DNA of 64,000 bases. It comes from Pictodentalium vernedei (Eukaryota > Mollusca > Scaphopoda > Dentaliida > Dentaliidae). The DNA is taken from the NCBI GenBank assembly GCA_031216915.1, contig JAUFNR010000039.1, positions 1 to 64,000 of the forward strand. Reading direction: 5' to 3'. Shown here piece by piece: positions 11,976 through 22,599 of this stretch. The notes beneath the pieces were generated by a model. That model had not been told where the DNA came from. It saw nothing but the letters and a program-made list of their open reading frames with translations, and searched no databases. The first letter of the stretch is position 1, and each line of letters opens with the position of its first letter. The translations under genes and the position numbers were made by a program.

Positions 11976-12060
11976 GACCTAGTGGATAGAGAAGGGGAGT
12001 GGGTGGGGGTGGAGAGGGGGGGGGGGCTACTGATCCAAGCATTTGATGGTTGGAATCTCG
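11976..12060 (+). mobile_element. Possible tRNA-derived SINE head (weak)
   Basis: GACCTAGTGGATAGAG at 11976-11991 resembles a pol III A box, and GGTTGGAATCTCG at 12048-12060 resembles a B box. The spacing is long because a G-rich tract is inserted between them. It cannot fold as a functional tRNA. Confidence 0.3.
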
Positions 12061-12299
12061 ACAGGGTGAGGTGTTCTATTCTTTGCTTTCGAGTCTTTTC
12101 GTATTGTTATGCTTTCAGTGCAGTGCATTATTTTTTACGCATGAATGAATTCAATACATAATCTAGCCATGCCTGCTAGTATTCATTTTTCGTACTTGAT
12201 AGATAGATGACATGGCTAAAAATTGGCCCTAAATATTAAAACGTGAGGAAAAGCTAGACATTTTGAATTTACAAGTAGGCTGTTTGTTAAAAAAATCTA

Positions 12300-12490
12300 A
12301 AAGTGACCCTTGGCTCATTGACCTACAGCGGAGACTGCTGGGATCAGTTTATGGTCTTTAAGGAGATCCGAGCGAAGGGATGCCCAAGGCCGCAAGGCGA
12401 TATAAAAAACATATCGGGAAATGTACCAGATTCAAACCCATACACTCGGGTTTATCTGCAATATACGTTACCGCTAGGCCACCACTATAA
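12300..12490 (-). mobile_element. tRNA-derived SINE-like element
   Basis: On the minus strand, TGGTGGCCTAGCGGTAACG (12484-12466) fits an A box. GGGTTTGAATCTGG (12440-12427) fits a B box about 44 bp further on, which is tRNA-like spacing. The sequence downstream on the minus strand (down to about 12300) is not tRNA and would be the SINE body. No clear 3' tail or target duplication was found. A pseudo-tRNA is the alternative. Confidence 0.5.
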
Positions 12491-12597
12491 CAACGATAAC
12501 TCCAATCTATAAATAGATAAAGCGGACAACGCTCTATTGGGACCGAACACTAACGCGAAGATTAATGAGTGCCACTTTAATGTGGTCGGACAATACT

Positions 12598-13876
12598 GTG
12601 CTTTCTATTTATTACCCACAATGTTTTTACCGCACATTGTTATTTACTGTATCAGCTTTTACAACAACTCTTATGAGATGGTGATTCATGTGAATACCAA
12701 TTGAAATATCTGTGCCATATCAGAATGTTGCCCTTGAAACCCCATATCAATAGAAATCTTTTCAGTATGGTATTCCATATATGGGGATGTGTACTCAACT
12801 TTGCTTTCTATTCCCCACAATGTTTTTCACCCCAGTGTTATTTTTTATGGACTCAATCAACTTTTACAACAACTCTTGTGAGATGCTGATTTACTTGAAT
12901 AGCAATTGAAATATCCGTGCCATATTAATAAAAATCTATTCAGTATTCCATATATGGTAATGTGTATTCCAAGTTTGCTTTCTATTCCCCACCATGATTT
13001 TTACATAATTTATTTTTTATTTACTATATCAAGTTACTACCACAACAACTTTTGTGAGACAGCAGGGCTTGCCTTGAGTCGGGGCTGATCAGCCCAGGCC
13101 CCGAGATCAGCCCCGAGGAGCACTTGCTGGGGGCTTTTTTTTCAAGCCCCGACATTTTCCACAAAAAAGCACTAACAATAATGGACAAAATGGAAAATCA
13201 GCCCCGAAAAGGCCCCGACCTCAATATGTGGGGCACTTTTTTTAGGCCCCGACCATTTTACTCAAGGCGAGCCCTGGACAGTGATTCCCACGAATACCAA
13301 TTGAAATATCTGTGTTATATCCAATATTAATATCAGAATATTGTCCTCAAAACTTCATATTTGTAGAATTCTATTCAGTTTTTTAAACATGGCAATGTGT
13401 AATCAAACTTTGCTTTCTGATAATCCCCACAATGTTTTACACCCCATGATGTTATTTTTTATTGACTGTATCACCTATAACAACAACTCTTGTAAGATGG
13501 TGATTCACATGAATAGTAATTAAAATATCTGTGCAATATCAGAATGTTGCATTTTGGAACTCCATATTAATAAAGATCTATTCAGTATTCCATATGTTGG
13601 AATCTTTTATGCAACTTTGCTTTGTATTCCCCACAATGTTTTTGTAACATGACAATGTTATTTTTTGTTTATTGTTTTACCTATAACAACAACTCTTGTG
13701 AGATGGTGATTTAGTGTTATTACATGAATACTAATTAAAATATCTGCTATATCAGAATGTTGCATTTTGGACCTCCATGTTAATAGAGATCTATTCAGTA
13801 TTCCATATGTTGGAATGTGTAATGCAACTTTGCTTTATATTCCCCACAATGTTTGTCACCCGACAATGTTATTTTT
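12598..13876 (+). repeat. ~200-bp tandem repeat, block 1
   Basis: About five units with landmarks ACAACAACTCTTGTGAGATG, then GATTCACATGAATACTAATT, ATCAGAATGTTGCATTTTGG, ATCTATTCAGTATTCCATAT and TTCCCCACAATGTTT. The unit is 200-205 bp. One unit is interrupted by the MITE at 13063-13276. The block ends where element A inserts. Outer units are more diverged than inner ones. Confidence 0.9.
13063..13276. mobile_element. 214-bp MITE in the 200-bp repeat, CAGGGCT ends
   Basis: The left end CAGGGCTTGCCTTGAGT matches the reverse complement of the right end (CAGGGCTCGCCTTGAGT) with one mismatch in 17. GACAG flanks both sides (13058-13062 and 13277-13281), where sister units read GATGG once. The interior is rich in GGCCCCGA-type blocks. 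The ends are hAT-like, but a 5-bp duplication is short for hAT. Confidence 0.8.
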
Positions 13877-16739
13877 AGCTCACCTGAGCGCAGCTTAGCG
13901 GGAGCTTTAGTGATCGTGATCCGTCCGTCGTCCGTCCGGCGTTAACTTTACATTATCGACTTCTCCTCCTAAACCACTAGCCCAATTTTATTCAAATGTT
14001 GGCTAAATGTTTATTACCTAATGCCAATTCAGATTTGTTCAAATGAAGTTGCCCCTCCTCCTGAGTGGTGCCACGCCCCCAAGGGGCACCAAAATCTTTG
14101 TAAATCTTCTTCTCATGAACCAGCAGTAGCAGAGACTTGATATTTGGTGTGCAGCTTCCTTTTGAGGTGTAGACTCAGATTTGTTCAAGAGAAGTTTGTG
14201 GGGCTATACTTGGCGTCGTTATGGGAGGGGCAAAATTTTTTGCCCCGCCCAAAATTTCTATTTTCCAAACCGAGAGGCTGATTTGAACCAAATTTTATGT
14301 GAGGGCTTATTGGGTCATAAGTACCTAATTTATGCTGATTTTTTTTTCCCGTAGCCCCGTGGGAACCGCAGGAGCTAAATATAGAAAAAATTAAAACGCC
14401 CATATCTCCAAAACTGCACGGCACCGAGAATTTTTACTTGGTGTGAAGCTTCCTTAGGACCAACAGAAAGAAAATTGGTAAAAAAAAATTGCCATCGGTT
14501 TTATCATAGGGTACAGTTTCGGGACTTTGAAAAAGTGCTGAGTCAGCACTTTTTAACACTGTAGGCAATGGGAAAAACATTAAAAAATCTTCTTCTCCAG
14601 ATCCAGCAGGCAGAATCTTTTGATATTTGGCATGCGACATTGTAGGGTGGATCTGATTCAAGTATGTTCAAATCGGCCCCCTGGGTTCATATTTGGGCTC
14701 AGTATAGGAGCCCGATTTCGAACTTAGTGCATTTCAGACAAATTTCTTAAAAAATCTTCTTCTCCAGATCCAGCAGGCAGAATCTTTTGATATTTGGCAT
14801 GCAACATTGTGGGGTGGATCTGATTCAAGTTTGTTCAAATCGGCCCCCTGGGTTTATATTTGGGCTCAGTATAGGAGCCCAAATTTGAACTTACTGCATT
14901 TCAGGCAAATTTCTTTGAAAATCTTCTTCTCCACATCCAGCAGGCAGAATCTTTTGATATTTGGTATGCAACATTGTGGGGTGGATCTGATGCAAGTTTG
15001 TTCAAATCGGCCCCTTGGGTTTATATTTGGGCTCAGTATAGGAGCCCAAATTTGAACTTAGTGCATTTCAGGCAAATTTCTTTGAAAATCTTCTTCTCAA
15101 GATCCAGCAAGCAGAATTATTTGATATTGGGTATGCAACATTGTGGGGTGGATCTGATTCAAGTTTGTTCAAATCGGCTCCCTGGGTTTATATTTGGGCT
15201 CATTATAGGAGCCCAAATTTGAACTTAGTGCTTTTCAGGCAGATTTCTTAAAAAATCTTCTTCTCCAGATCCAGCAGGCAGAATCTTTTGATATTTGGTA
15301 TGCAACATTGTGGGGTGGATCTGATTCTATTTTGTTCAAATCGGCTCCCTAGATTCATATTTGGGCTCACTATAGAAGCTCGAATTCGAACTTAGTGCAT
15401 TTCAGGCAAATTTCTTCAAAAATCTTCTTCTCCAGATCCTGCAGGCAGAATCTTTTGATATTTGGTATGCAACATTGTGGGGTGGATCTGATTCCAATTT
15501 GTTCAAATCGGCCACCTGGATTCATATTTGGGCTCACTATAGAAGCCCAAATTCAAACTTAGTGCATTTCAGGCAAATTTCTTCAAAAATCTTCTCCAGA
15601 TCCAGCAGGCAGAATCTTGTGATATTTGGTATGCAACATTGTGGGGTGGATCTGATTCAAGTTTGTTCAAATCGGCGCCCTGGGTTTATATTTGGGCTCA
15701 GTATAGGAGCCCAAATTTGAACTTAGTGCATTTCAGGCAAATTTCTTTGAAAATCTTCTTCTCAAGATCCAGTAGGCAGAATCTTGTGATATTTGGTATG
15801 CAGCATCCTTAGGGGGGTGAGATGCAAGTTTGTTCAAGCCATGTCCCTAGGTCCATATTTGGGCTCACTGTGGGAGCTTGAATTGTAACTTTGTTCGAAA
15901 TGAGGAATTTTCTTAAAAAATCTTCTTCTTCAGATCCAGCAGTCGGAATAGTTTGATATGTGGTGAGTAGCATCCTTGGGGGGGAGGGGGGGATTCAAGT
16001 GTGTTAAAGCCAAGTCCATGGGTCTATATTTGGGCTCCCTGTGGGAGCCCAAATTATAACGTAGTCAATATGAGGAATTTTTCTTTAAAAATCTTCTTCT
16101 TCAGATTCAGCAGTTGGAATGTTTTGATATTTGGCATGGAGCAACCACAGGGGGCAGAGATTCAAGTTTGTTCAAGCCAAGTCCCTTGGTTCATATTTGG
16201 GCTCACTATGGGAGCCTGAATGACAACTTAGTTCAAAATGAGGAATTTTCTTTAAAAATCTTCAGATCCAGCAGATGAATGCTTTTGATATTTTTTATGC
16301 AGCATCCTTAGGGGGGTAAGATTCAAGTTTGTTCAAGCCATGTCCCTAGGTCCATATTTGGGCTGATTGTGGGAGCTCGAATTGTAACTTGGTTCAAAAT
16401 GAGGAATTTTCTTTAAAAATCTTCTTCTTCAGATCCAGCAGTCGGAATGTTTTGATAATTGGTGTGCAGAATCCTTAGGGGTGTGAGTTTCAGGTTTGTT
16501 AAAGCCAAGTCCCTGGGTTCATATATGGGCTCCCTGCGGGAGCCCGAATTATGACTTAGTTCAATATGAGGAATATTCTTTAAAAATCTTTTTTTAGATC
16601 CACTGGTCAGAATATTTGGATATTTGGTTTCAGCTTTTATTAGGAGGAGCAGATGCAACTTGTGGAAATCAATTCTCTGGGTTGATATTTAGGCTACCAT
16701 GTCAGGTGAGCGCCCTCAGGCCCCCTGAGGCCTCTTGTT
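13877..16739 (+). mobile_element. Element A: complete AGCTCACC element carrying 167-bp monomers
   Basis: The head GCTCACCTGA (13878-13887) and subterminal TCAGGTGAGC (16702-16711) are perfect 10-bp inverted partners. A 7-bp stem (CCTCAGG 16714-16720 with CCTGAGG 16724-16730) follows, then CCTCTTGTT. The element interrupts the 200-bp repeat cleanly: the left flank ends GTTATTTTT and the right flank resumes TATTTATTG, as in uninterrupted units, so there is no target duplication beyond shared T. A 0.7-kb leader holds degenerate, unit-like sequence, followed by 13 monomers. No transposase or helicase frame is present. Its architecture resembles Helentron-associated non-autonomous elements (inference). 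Confidence 0.85.
14583..16690 (+). repeat. 13 copies of the ~167-bp monomer inside element A
   Basis: The landmark CTTCTCCAGATCCAGCAG, or a variant, recurs about every 167 bp from 14593 to 16590. The first seven copies are near consensus. Those after about 15800 diverge (GCAGCATCCTTAGGGG, AAAATGAGGAATTTTC). Short open frames over the copies are a by-product of one open phase in the monomer, not genes. Confidence 0.95.
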
Positions 16740-18812
16740 TATTTATTGTTTCACCTATGACAACAACTCTTGTGAGATGGTGATTTAGTGTTATTACATC
16801 AATACTAATTAAAATATCTGTGCTACATCAGAATGTTGCATTTCGGACCTCCATGTTAATAGAGATCTATTCAGTATTCCGTATGTCAGAATGTGTAATG
16901 TAACTTTGCTTTTTATTCCCCACAATGTTTGTCACCCGACAATGTTATTTACCATTTCACCTATAATAACAACTCTTGCGAGATGGTGATTCACATGAAT
17001 GCTAATTAAAATATCTGTGCTATATCAGAATGTTGCATTTTGGAACTCCAGATTAATAGAGACCTGTTCAGTATTCCATATGTCGGAATGTGTAATGCAG
17101 GCCTGGCCGTTTGAGGGGAGCTATTGCTCCGGCTCTCCTACAAGCAAATTGAGGAGAGCCACAATTGCTCTCCTTAAACTGTAACGGCTCTCTTCAATTT
17201 TCATAAAAATAAACATTTATAATTGATATTAGTGCAGAATGGCTCCCCCAAAACAGATTTAAGTGGGCCATAGTGGCTCCCCTGGATTTTTGAAAAGGCT
17301 AGGCCTGGTAATGCAACTTTGCTTTATATTCCCCACAATGTTTGTCACCCGACAATGTTATTTTTTATTTATTGTTTCACCTATGACAACAACTCTTGTG
17401 AGATGGTGATTCACATGAATACTAATTAAAATATCGGTGCTATATCAGAATGTTGCATTTTGGAACTCCATGTTAATAGAGATCTATTCAGTATTTCATA
17501 TGTTGGAATCTGTAATGCAACTTTGCTTTTTATTCCCCACAATGTTTTTGTCACCCGACAATGTTATTTTTTATTTTTTCGGGAACTGTTTCACCAATAA
17601 CAACAACTCTGGTGTGATGGTGATTCACGTGAGTAATAATTAAAATATCTGTGCTGTATCAGGATGTTGCTTTTCAGACCTCCATGTTAATAGAGATCTA
17701 TTCAGTATTCCATATGTCAGAATGTGTAATGCAATGCAACTTTTTTTATTCCTCACAATGTTTTACACCCCACAATGTTATTTTTTATTGACTGTATCAT
17801 CTACAACAACTCTTGTGTGATGGTGATTCACATGAATACTAATAAAAATATCCACTGTATCAGGATGTTGCATTTCGAACCTCCATATTAATAGAGATCT
17901 ATTCAGTATTCCAAATGTTGGAATGTGTAATGCAACTTTGTTTTTTATTCCCCAATCCCCACAATGTTTGTCACCCAACAATGTTATTTTTCATTTACTG
18001 TTTCACCTATAACAACAACTCTTGTGAGATGGATTTACATGAATACTAATTAAAATATCTGTGCTATATCAGAATGTTGCATTTTGGAACTCCATATTAA
18101 TAGAGATCTATTCAGTATTCCATATGTTGGAATCTATAATGCAACTTTGCTTTGTATTCCCCACAATGTTTTTGTTACCTGACAATGTTATTTTTTATTT
18201 ACTGGGTACTATTTCACCTATAACAACATCTCTTGTGAGATGGTGATTCACATGAATACTAATTAAAATATCTGCTACATCAGAATGTTGCATTTTGGAA
18301 CTCCATGTTAATAGAGATCTATTCAGTATTCCATATGTTGGAATGTGTAATGCAACTTTGCTTTATATTCCCCACAATGTTTGTCACCCGACAATGTTAT
18401 TTTTTATTTATTGTTTCACCTATGACAACAACTCTTGTGAGATGGTGATTCACATGAATACTAATTAAAATATCGGTGCTATATCAGAATGTTGCATTTT
18501 GGAACTCCATGTTAATAGAGATCTATTCAGTATTCCATATGTTGGAATGTGTAATGCAACTTTGCTTTATATTCCCCACAATGTTTGTCACCCGATAATG
18601 TTATTTTTTATTTATTGTTTCACCTATGACAACAACTTTTGTGAGATTATGATTCACATGAATACTAATTAAAATATTGGTGCTATATTATAATGTTACA
18701 TTTTGGAACTCCATGTTAATAGAGATCTATTCAGTATTCCATGTGTCAGAATGTGTAATGCAACTTTGCTTTTTATTCCCCACAATGTTTGTCACCCGAC
18801 AATGTTATTTTT
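16740..18812 (+). repeat. ~200-bp tandem repeat, block 2
   Basis: About nine units continue directly from block 1. The units on both sides of element A share the same variant (GATTTAGTGTTATTACAT), so A landed in an existing array. Block 2 is interrupted by a MITE at 17098-17307 and ends where element C inserts. Confidence 0.9.
17098..17307. mobile_element. 210-bp MITE in the 200-bp repeat with 6-bp target duplication
   Basis: The left end CAGGCCTGGCC and the reverse complement of the right end (CAGGCCTAGCC) differ at one base in 11, and GGGGAGC recurs just inside both. GTAATG flanks both sides (17092-17097 and 17308-17313). Uninterrupted units read TGTGTAATGCAACTTTGC at this point, so the border is exact. 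The interior repeats GAGAGCC/GGCTCTC blocks. Confidence 0.85.
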
Positions 18813-19710
18813 AGCTCATCTTTGGTGAAGCCAAATTTGAGCTTATGCCATGGCCAGTCATCCATCTGTCCATTTAGCCGTCTGTCTATCTGTCCATCAA
18901 CAATTCAATATGACCATGGGATGAGAACAAGTGTTTTTGGGTCCAATCCGAAATTCAAGTTGGCCGCTGGCAGCCATTTTGGACAAAATTAGGTGCAATC
19001 AGATTTTTGCACAGAACTTCCATATGAAAGTGCTGATTTGAATAATTTTTTGTGTGAATGTTTAGTACCATGGGATACATCACATATAATACAGGTTTTT
19101 TTCTCATGCAGAATTATGCAAATTAGATCAACTTTGATTTTTTCAGAGCTACTTACACACAGTAAGTACACATGTCACGTCACTACGGCTCGGGCTAGAG
19201 TCTGTATTTATGAACCGATCTTCATGAAACGTCTTGGGTACCTTTGTTATCACCTTAGGACGAGAACGAGTGTTTCAGGGTGCGGTCTAAAATTCAAGAT
19301 GGCTGTCAGTTGCCATTTTGTACCGAAATTAGGTCTAATCAGTTTTTTGTACACAACTTCTATATGGCTTAGGCTAGAGGCCGTATTTATGAACCGATCT
19401 TTATGAAACTTCTTGGGTATCTTTATTATCGCCGTGGGATGAGAACGAGTGTTTTTGGGTGTGGTCCAAAATTCAAGATGGCCACCAGCAGCCATTTTGT
19501 ACCAGAATTAGTGCAATCAGTCTTTTGTACAGAACTTTTGTATGAAAGTTCTGATTTGAATAAATTTTGGTATGAATGTTTAGTAACATGGAATACATCA
19601 CATATAGTACAGGTTTTTTTCTCGTGCAGAAATTATGAAAATTAGATGAACTTTGATTTATTCAGTGCTACTTATACACTGTAAGTGCACATGTCAATAC
19701 GGCTCGGGCT
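18813..19710 (+). mobile_element. Element C, 5' part: AGCTCATC-headed element
   Basis: The head AGCTCATCTTTGGTGAAGCC is followed by TTTGAGCTTATG and a pyrimidine-rich stretch (GTCATCCATCTGTCC). The body has internal repeats: TTTATGAACCGATCTT near 19207 and 19388, AAAATTCAAGATGG near 19289 and 19469, and a larger block near 19029 and 19548 (about 519 bp apart). It stops in mid-unit at 19710, where satellite monomers begin, and similar sequence resumes after 59356. The open frames (up to 137 codons) lie in the repeats and are not credible genes. Confidence 0.65.
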
Positions 19711-20744
19711 ACATTGTGGGGTGGAGTTGATTCAAGTTTGTTCAAATCGGCCCCCTGGGTTTATATTTGGGCTCAGTATAGGAGCCCAAATTTGAACTTA
19801 GTGCATTTCAGGCACATTTCTTAAAAAATCTTCTTCTCCAGATCCAGCAGGCAGAATCTTTTGATATTTGGTATGCAACATTGTGGGGTGGATCTGATTC
19901 AAATTTGTTCAAATCGGCTCACTAGATTCATATTTGGGCTCACTATAGAAGCTCGAATTCGAACTTAGTGCATTTCAGGCAAATTTCTTAAAAAATCTTC
20001 TTCTCCAGATCCAGCAGGCAGAATCTTTTCATATTTGGTTTGCAGCATTGTGGGGTAGAGCTGATTCAAGTTTGTTCAAATCGGCTCCCTAGATTCGTAT
20101 TTGGGCTCACTATAGAAGCTCGAATTTTAACTTAGTGCATTTCAGGCAAATTTCTTCAAAAATCTTCTTCTCCAGATCCAGCAGGCAGAATAATTTCATA
20201 TTTGGTATGCAACATTGTGGGGGTGGATCTGATTCAAGTTTGTTCAAATCGGCCCCCTGGATTCATATTTGGGCTCACTATAGAAGCCCGAATTAGAAAT
20301 TAGTGCATTTCAGGCAAATTTCTTCAAAAATTTTCTTCTCCAGATCCAGCTGGCAGAATCTTTTCATATTTGGTATGCAACATTGTGGGGTGGAGCTGAT
20401 TCAAGTTTGTTCAAATTGGATCCCTAGATTCGTATTTGGGCTCACTATAGAAGCTCGAATTTGAACTTAGTGCATTTCAGGCAAATTTCTTAAAAAATCT
20501 TCTCCAGATCCAGCAGGCAGAATCTTTTGATATTTGGTATGCAACATTGTCGGGTGGATCTGATTCAAGTTTGTTCAAATCGGCTTCCTAGATTCATATT
20601 TGGGCTCACTATAGGAGCTCAAATTCGAACTTGGTGCATTTCAGGCAAATTTCTTAAAAAATCTTCTCCAGATCCAGCAGGCAGAATCTTTTCATATTTG
20701 GTAAGCAACATTGTGGGGTGGATCTGATTCAAGTTTGTTCAAAT

Positions 20745-20762
20745 CCCCCCCCCCCCCCCCCC
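20745..20762. repeat. 18-C tract replacing GGCCCCCT in a monomer
   Basis: It occurs between TTCAAAT and TGGGTTTATATTTGG, the position where most monomers read CGGCCCCC. Confidence 0.95.
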
Positions 20763-21252
20763 TGGGTTTATATTTGGGCTCAGTATAGGAGCCCAAATTT
20801 GAACTTAGTGCATTTCAGGCAAATTTCTTAAAAAATCTTCTTCTCCAGATCCAGCAGGCAGAATCTTTTGATATTTGGTATGCAACATTGTGGGGTGGAT
20901 CTGATTCAAATTTGTTCAAATCGGCTCCCTAGATTCATATTTGGGCTCACTATAGAAGCTCGAATTCGAACTTAGTGCATTTCAGGCAAATTTCTTAAAA
21001 AATCTTCTTCTCCAGATCCAGCAGGCAGAATCTTTTCATATTTGGTAAGCAACATTGTGGGGTGGATCTGATTCAAGTTTGTTCAAATCGCTCCCCTGGG
21101 TTTATATTTGGGCTCAGTATAGGAGCCCAAATTTGAACTTGGTGCATTTCAGGCAAATTTCTTAAAAAATCTTCTCCAGATCCAGCAGGCAGAATCTTTT
21201 CATATTTGGTAAGCAACATTGTGGGGTGGATCTGATTCAAGTTTGTTCAAAT

Positions 21253-21266
21253 CCCCCCCCCCCCCC
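21253..21266. repeat. 14-C tract in a monomer, same phase
   Basis: Same place in the monomer as the tract at 20745, three monomers downstream. The two surrounding monomers are otherwise nearly the same. Confidence 0.95.
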
Positions 21267-22599
21267 TGGGTTTATATTTGGGCTCAGTATAGGAGCCCAA
21301 ATTTGAACTTAGTGCATTTCAGGCAAATTTCTTAAAAAATCTTCTTCTCCAGATCCAGCAGACAGAATCTTTTGATATTTGGTATGCAATATTGTGGCAT
21401 GGATCTGATTCAAGTTTGTTCAAATCGGCTCCCTAGATTCATATTTGGGCTCACTATAGAAGCTCGAAATCGAACTTAGTGCATTTCAGGCAAATTTCTT
21501 AAAAAATCTTCTTCTCCAGATCCAGCAGGCAAAATCTTTTCATATTTGGTAACCAACATTGTGGGGTGGATCTGGTTCAAGTTTGTTCAAATCGGCCCCC
21601 TGGGTTTATATTTGGGCTCAGTATAGGAGACAAATTTGAACTTAGTACATTTCAGGCAAATTTCTTAAAAAATCTTCTTCTCCAGATCCAGCAGGCAGAA
21701 TCTTTTGATATTTGGTATGCAACATTGTGGGGTGGATCTGATTCAAATTTGTTCAAATTGGCTCCCTAGATTCATATTTGGGCTCACTATAGAAGCTTGA
21801 ATTTGAACTTAGTGCATTTCAGGCAAATTTCTTAAAAAATCTTCTTCTCCAGATCCAGCAGGCAGAATCTTTTCATAGTTGGTATGCAACATTGTAGGGT
21901 GGATCTGATTCAAGTTTGTTCAAATCGGCCCCCTGGCTGGGTTCATATTTGGTCTCAGTATAGGAGCCCGATTTCGAACTTAGTGCATTTCAGGCAAATT
22001 TCTTAAAAAATCTTCTTCTCCAGATCCAGCAGACAGAATCTTTTGATATTTGGTATGCGATATTGTGGCGTGGATCTGATTCAAGTTTGTTCAAATCGGC
22101 TCCCTAGATTCATATTTGGGCTCACTATAGAAGCTCTAAATCGAACTTAGTGCATTTCAGACAAATTTCTTAAAAAATCTTCTTCTCCAGATCCAGCAGG
22201 CAGAATCTTTTCATAGTTGGTATGCGACATTGTAGGGTGGATCTGATTCAAGTTTGTTCAAATTGGCCCCCTGGCTGGGTTCATATTTGGTCTCAGTATA
22301 GGAGCCCGATTTCGAACTTAGTGCATTTCAGGCAAATTTCTTAAAAAATCTTCTTCTCCAGATCCAGCAGACGGAATCTTTTGATATTTGGTATGCAATA
22401 TTGTGGGGTGGATCTGATACAAGTTTGTTCAAATCAGCTGCCTAGATTCATATTTGGGCTCACTATAGAAGCTCGAAATCGAACTTAGTGCATTTCAGGC
22501 AAATTTCTTAAAAAATCTTCTTCTCCAGATCCAGCAGGCAAAATCTTTTCATATTTGGTAAGCAACATTGTGGGGTGGATCTGGTTCAAGTTTGTTCAA

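Noticed and set aside
12427..12484. A functional tRNA gene on the minus strand
   Set aside because: The A and B boxes are good, but a clear acceptor stem and anticodon stem could not be formed. A SINE or pseudo-tRNA fits better.
18993..19406. 137-codon frame in element C
   Set aside because: It spans the internal repeats of the element. The repeat copies do not keep the frame open, and no transposase motif is present.
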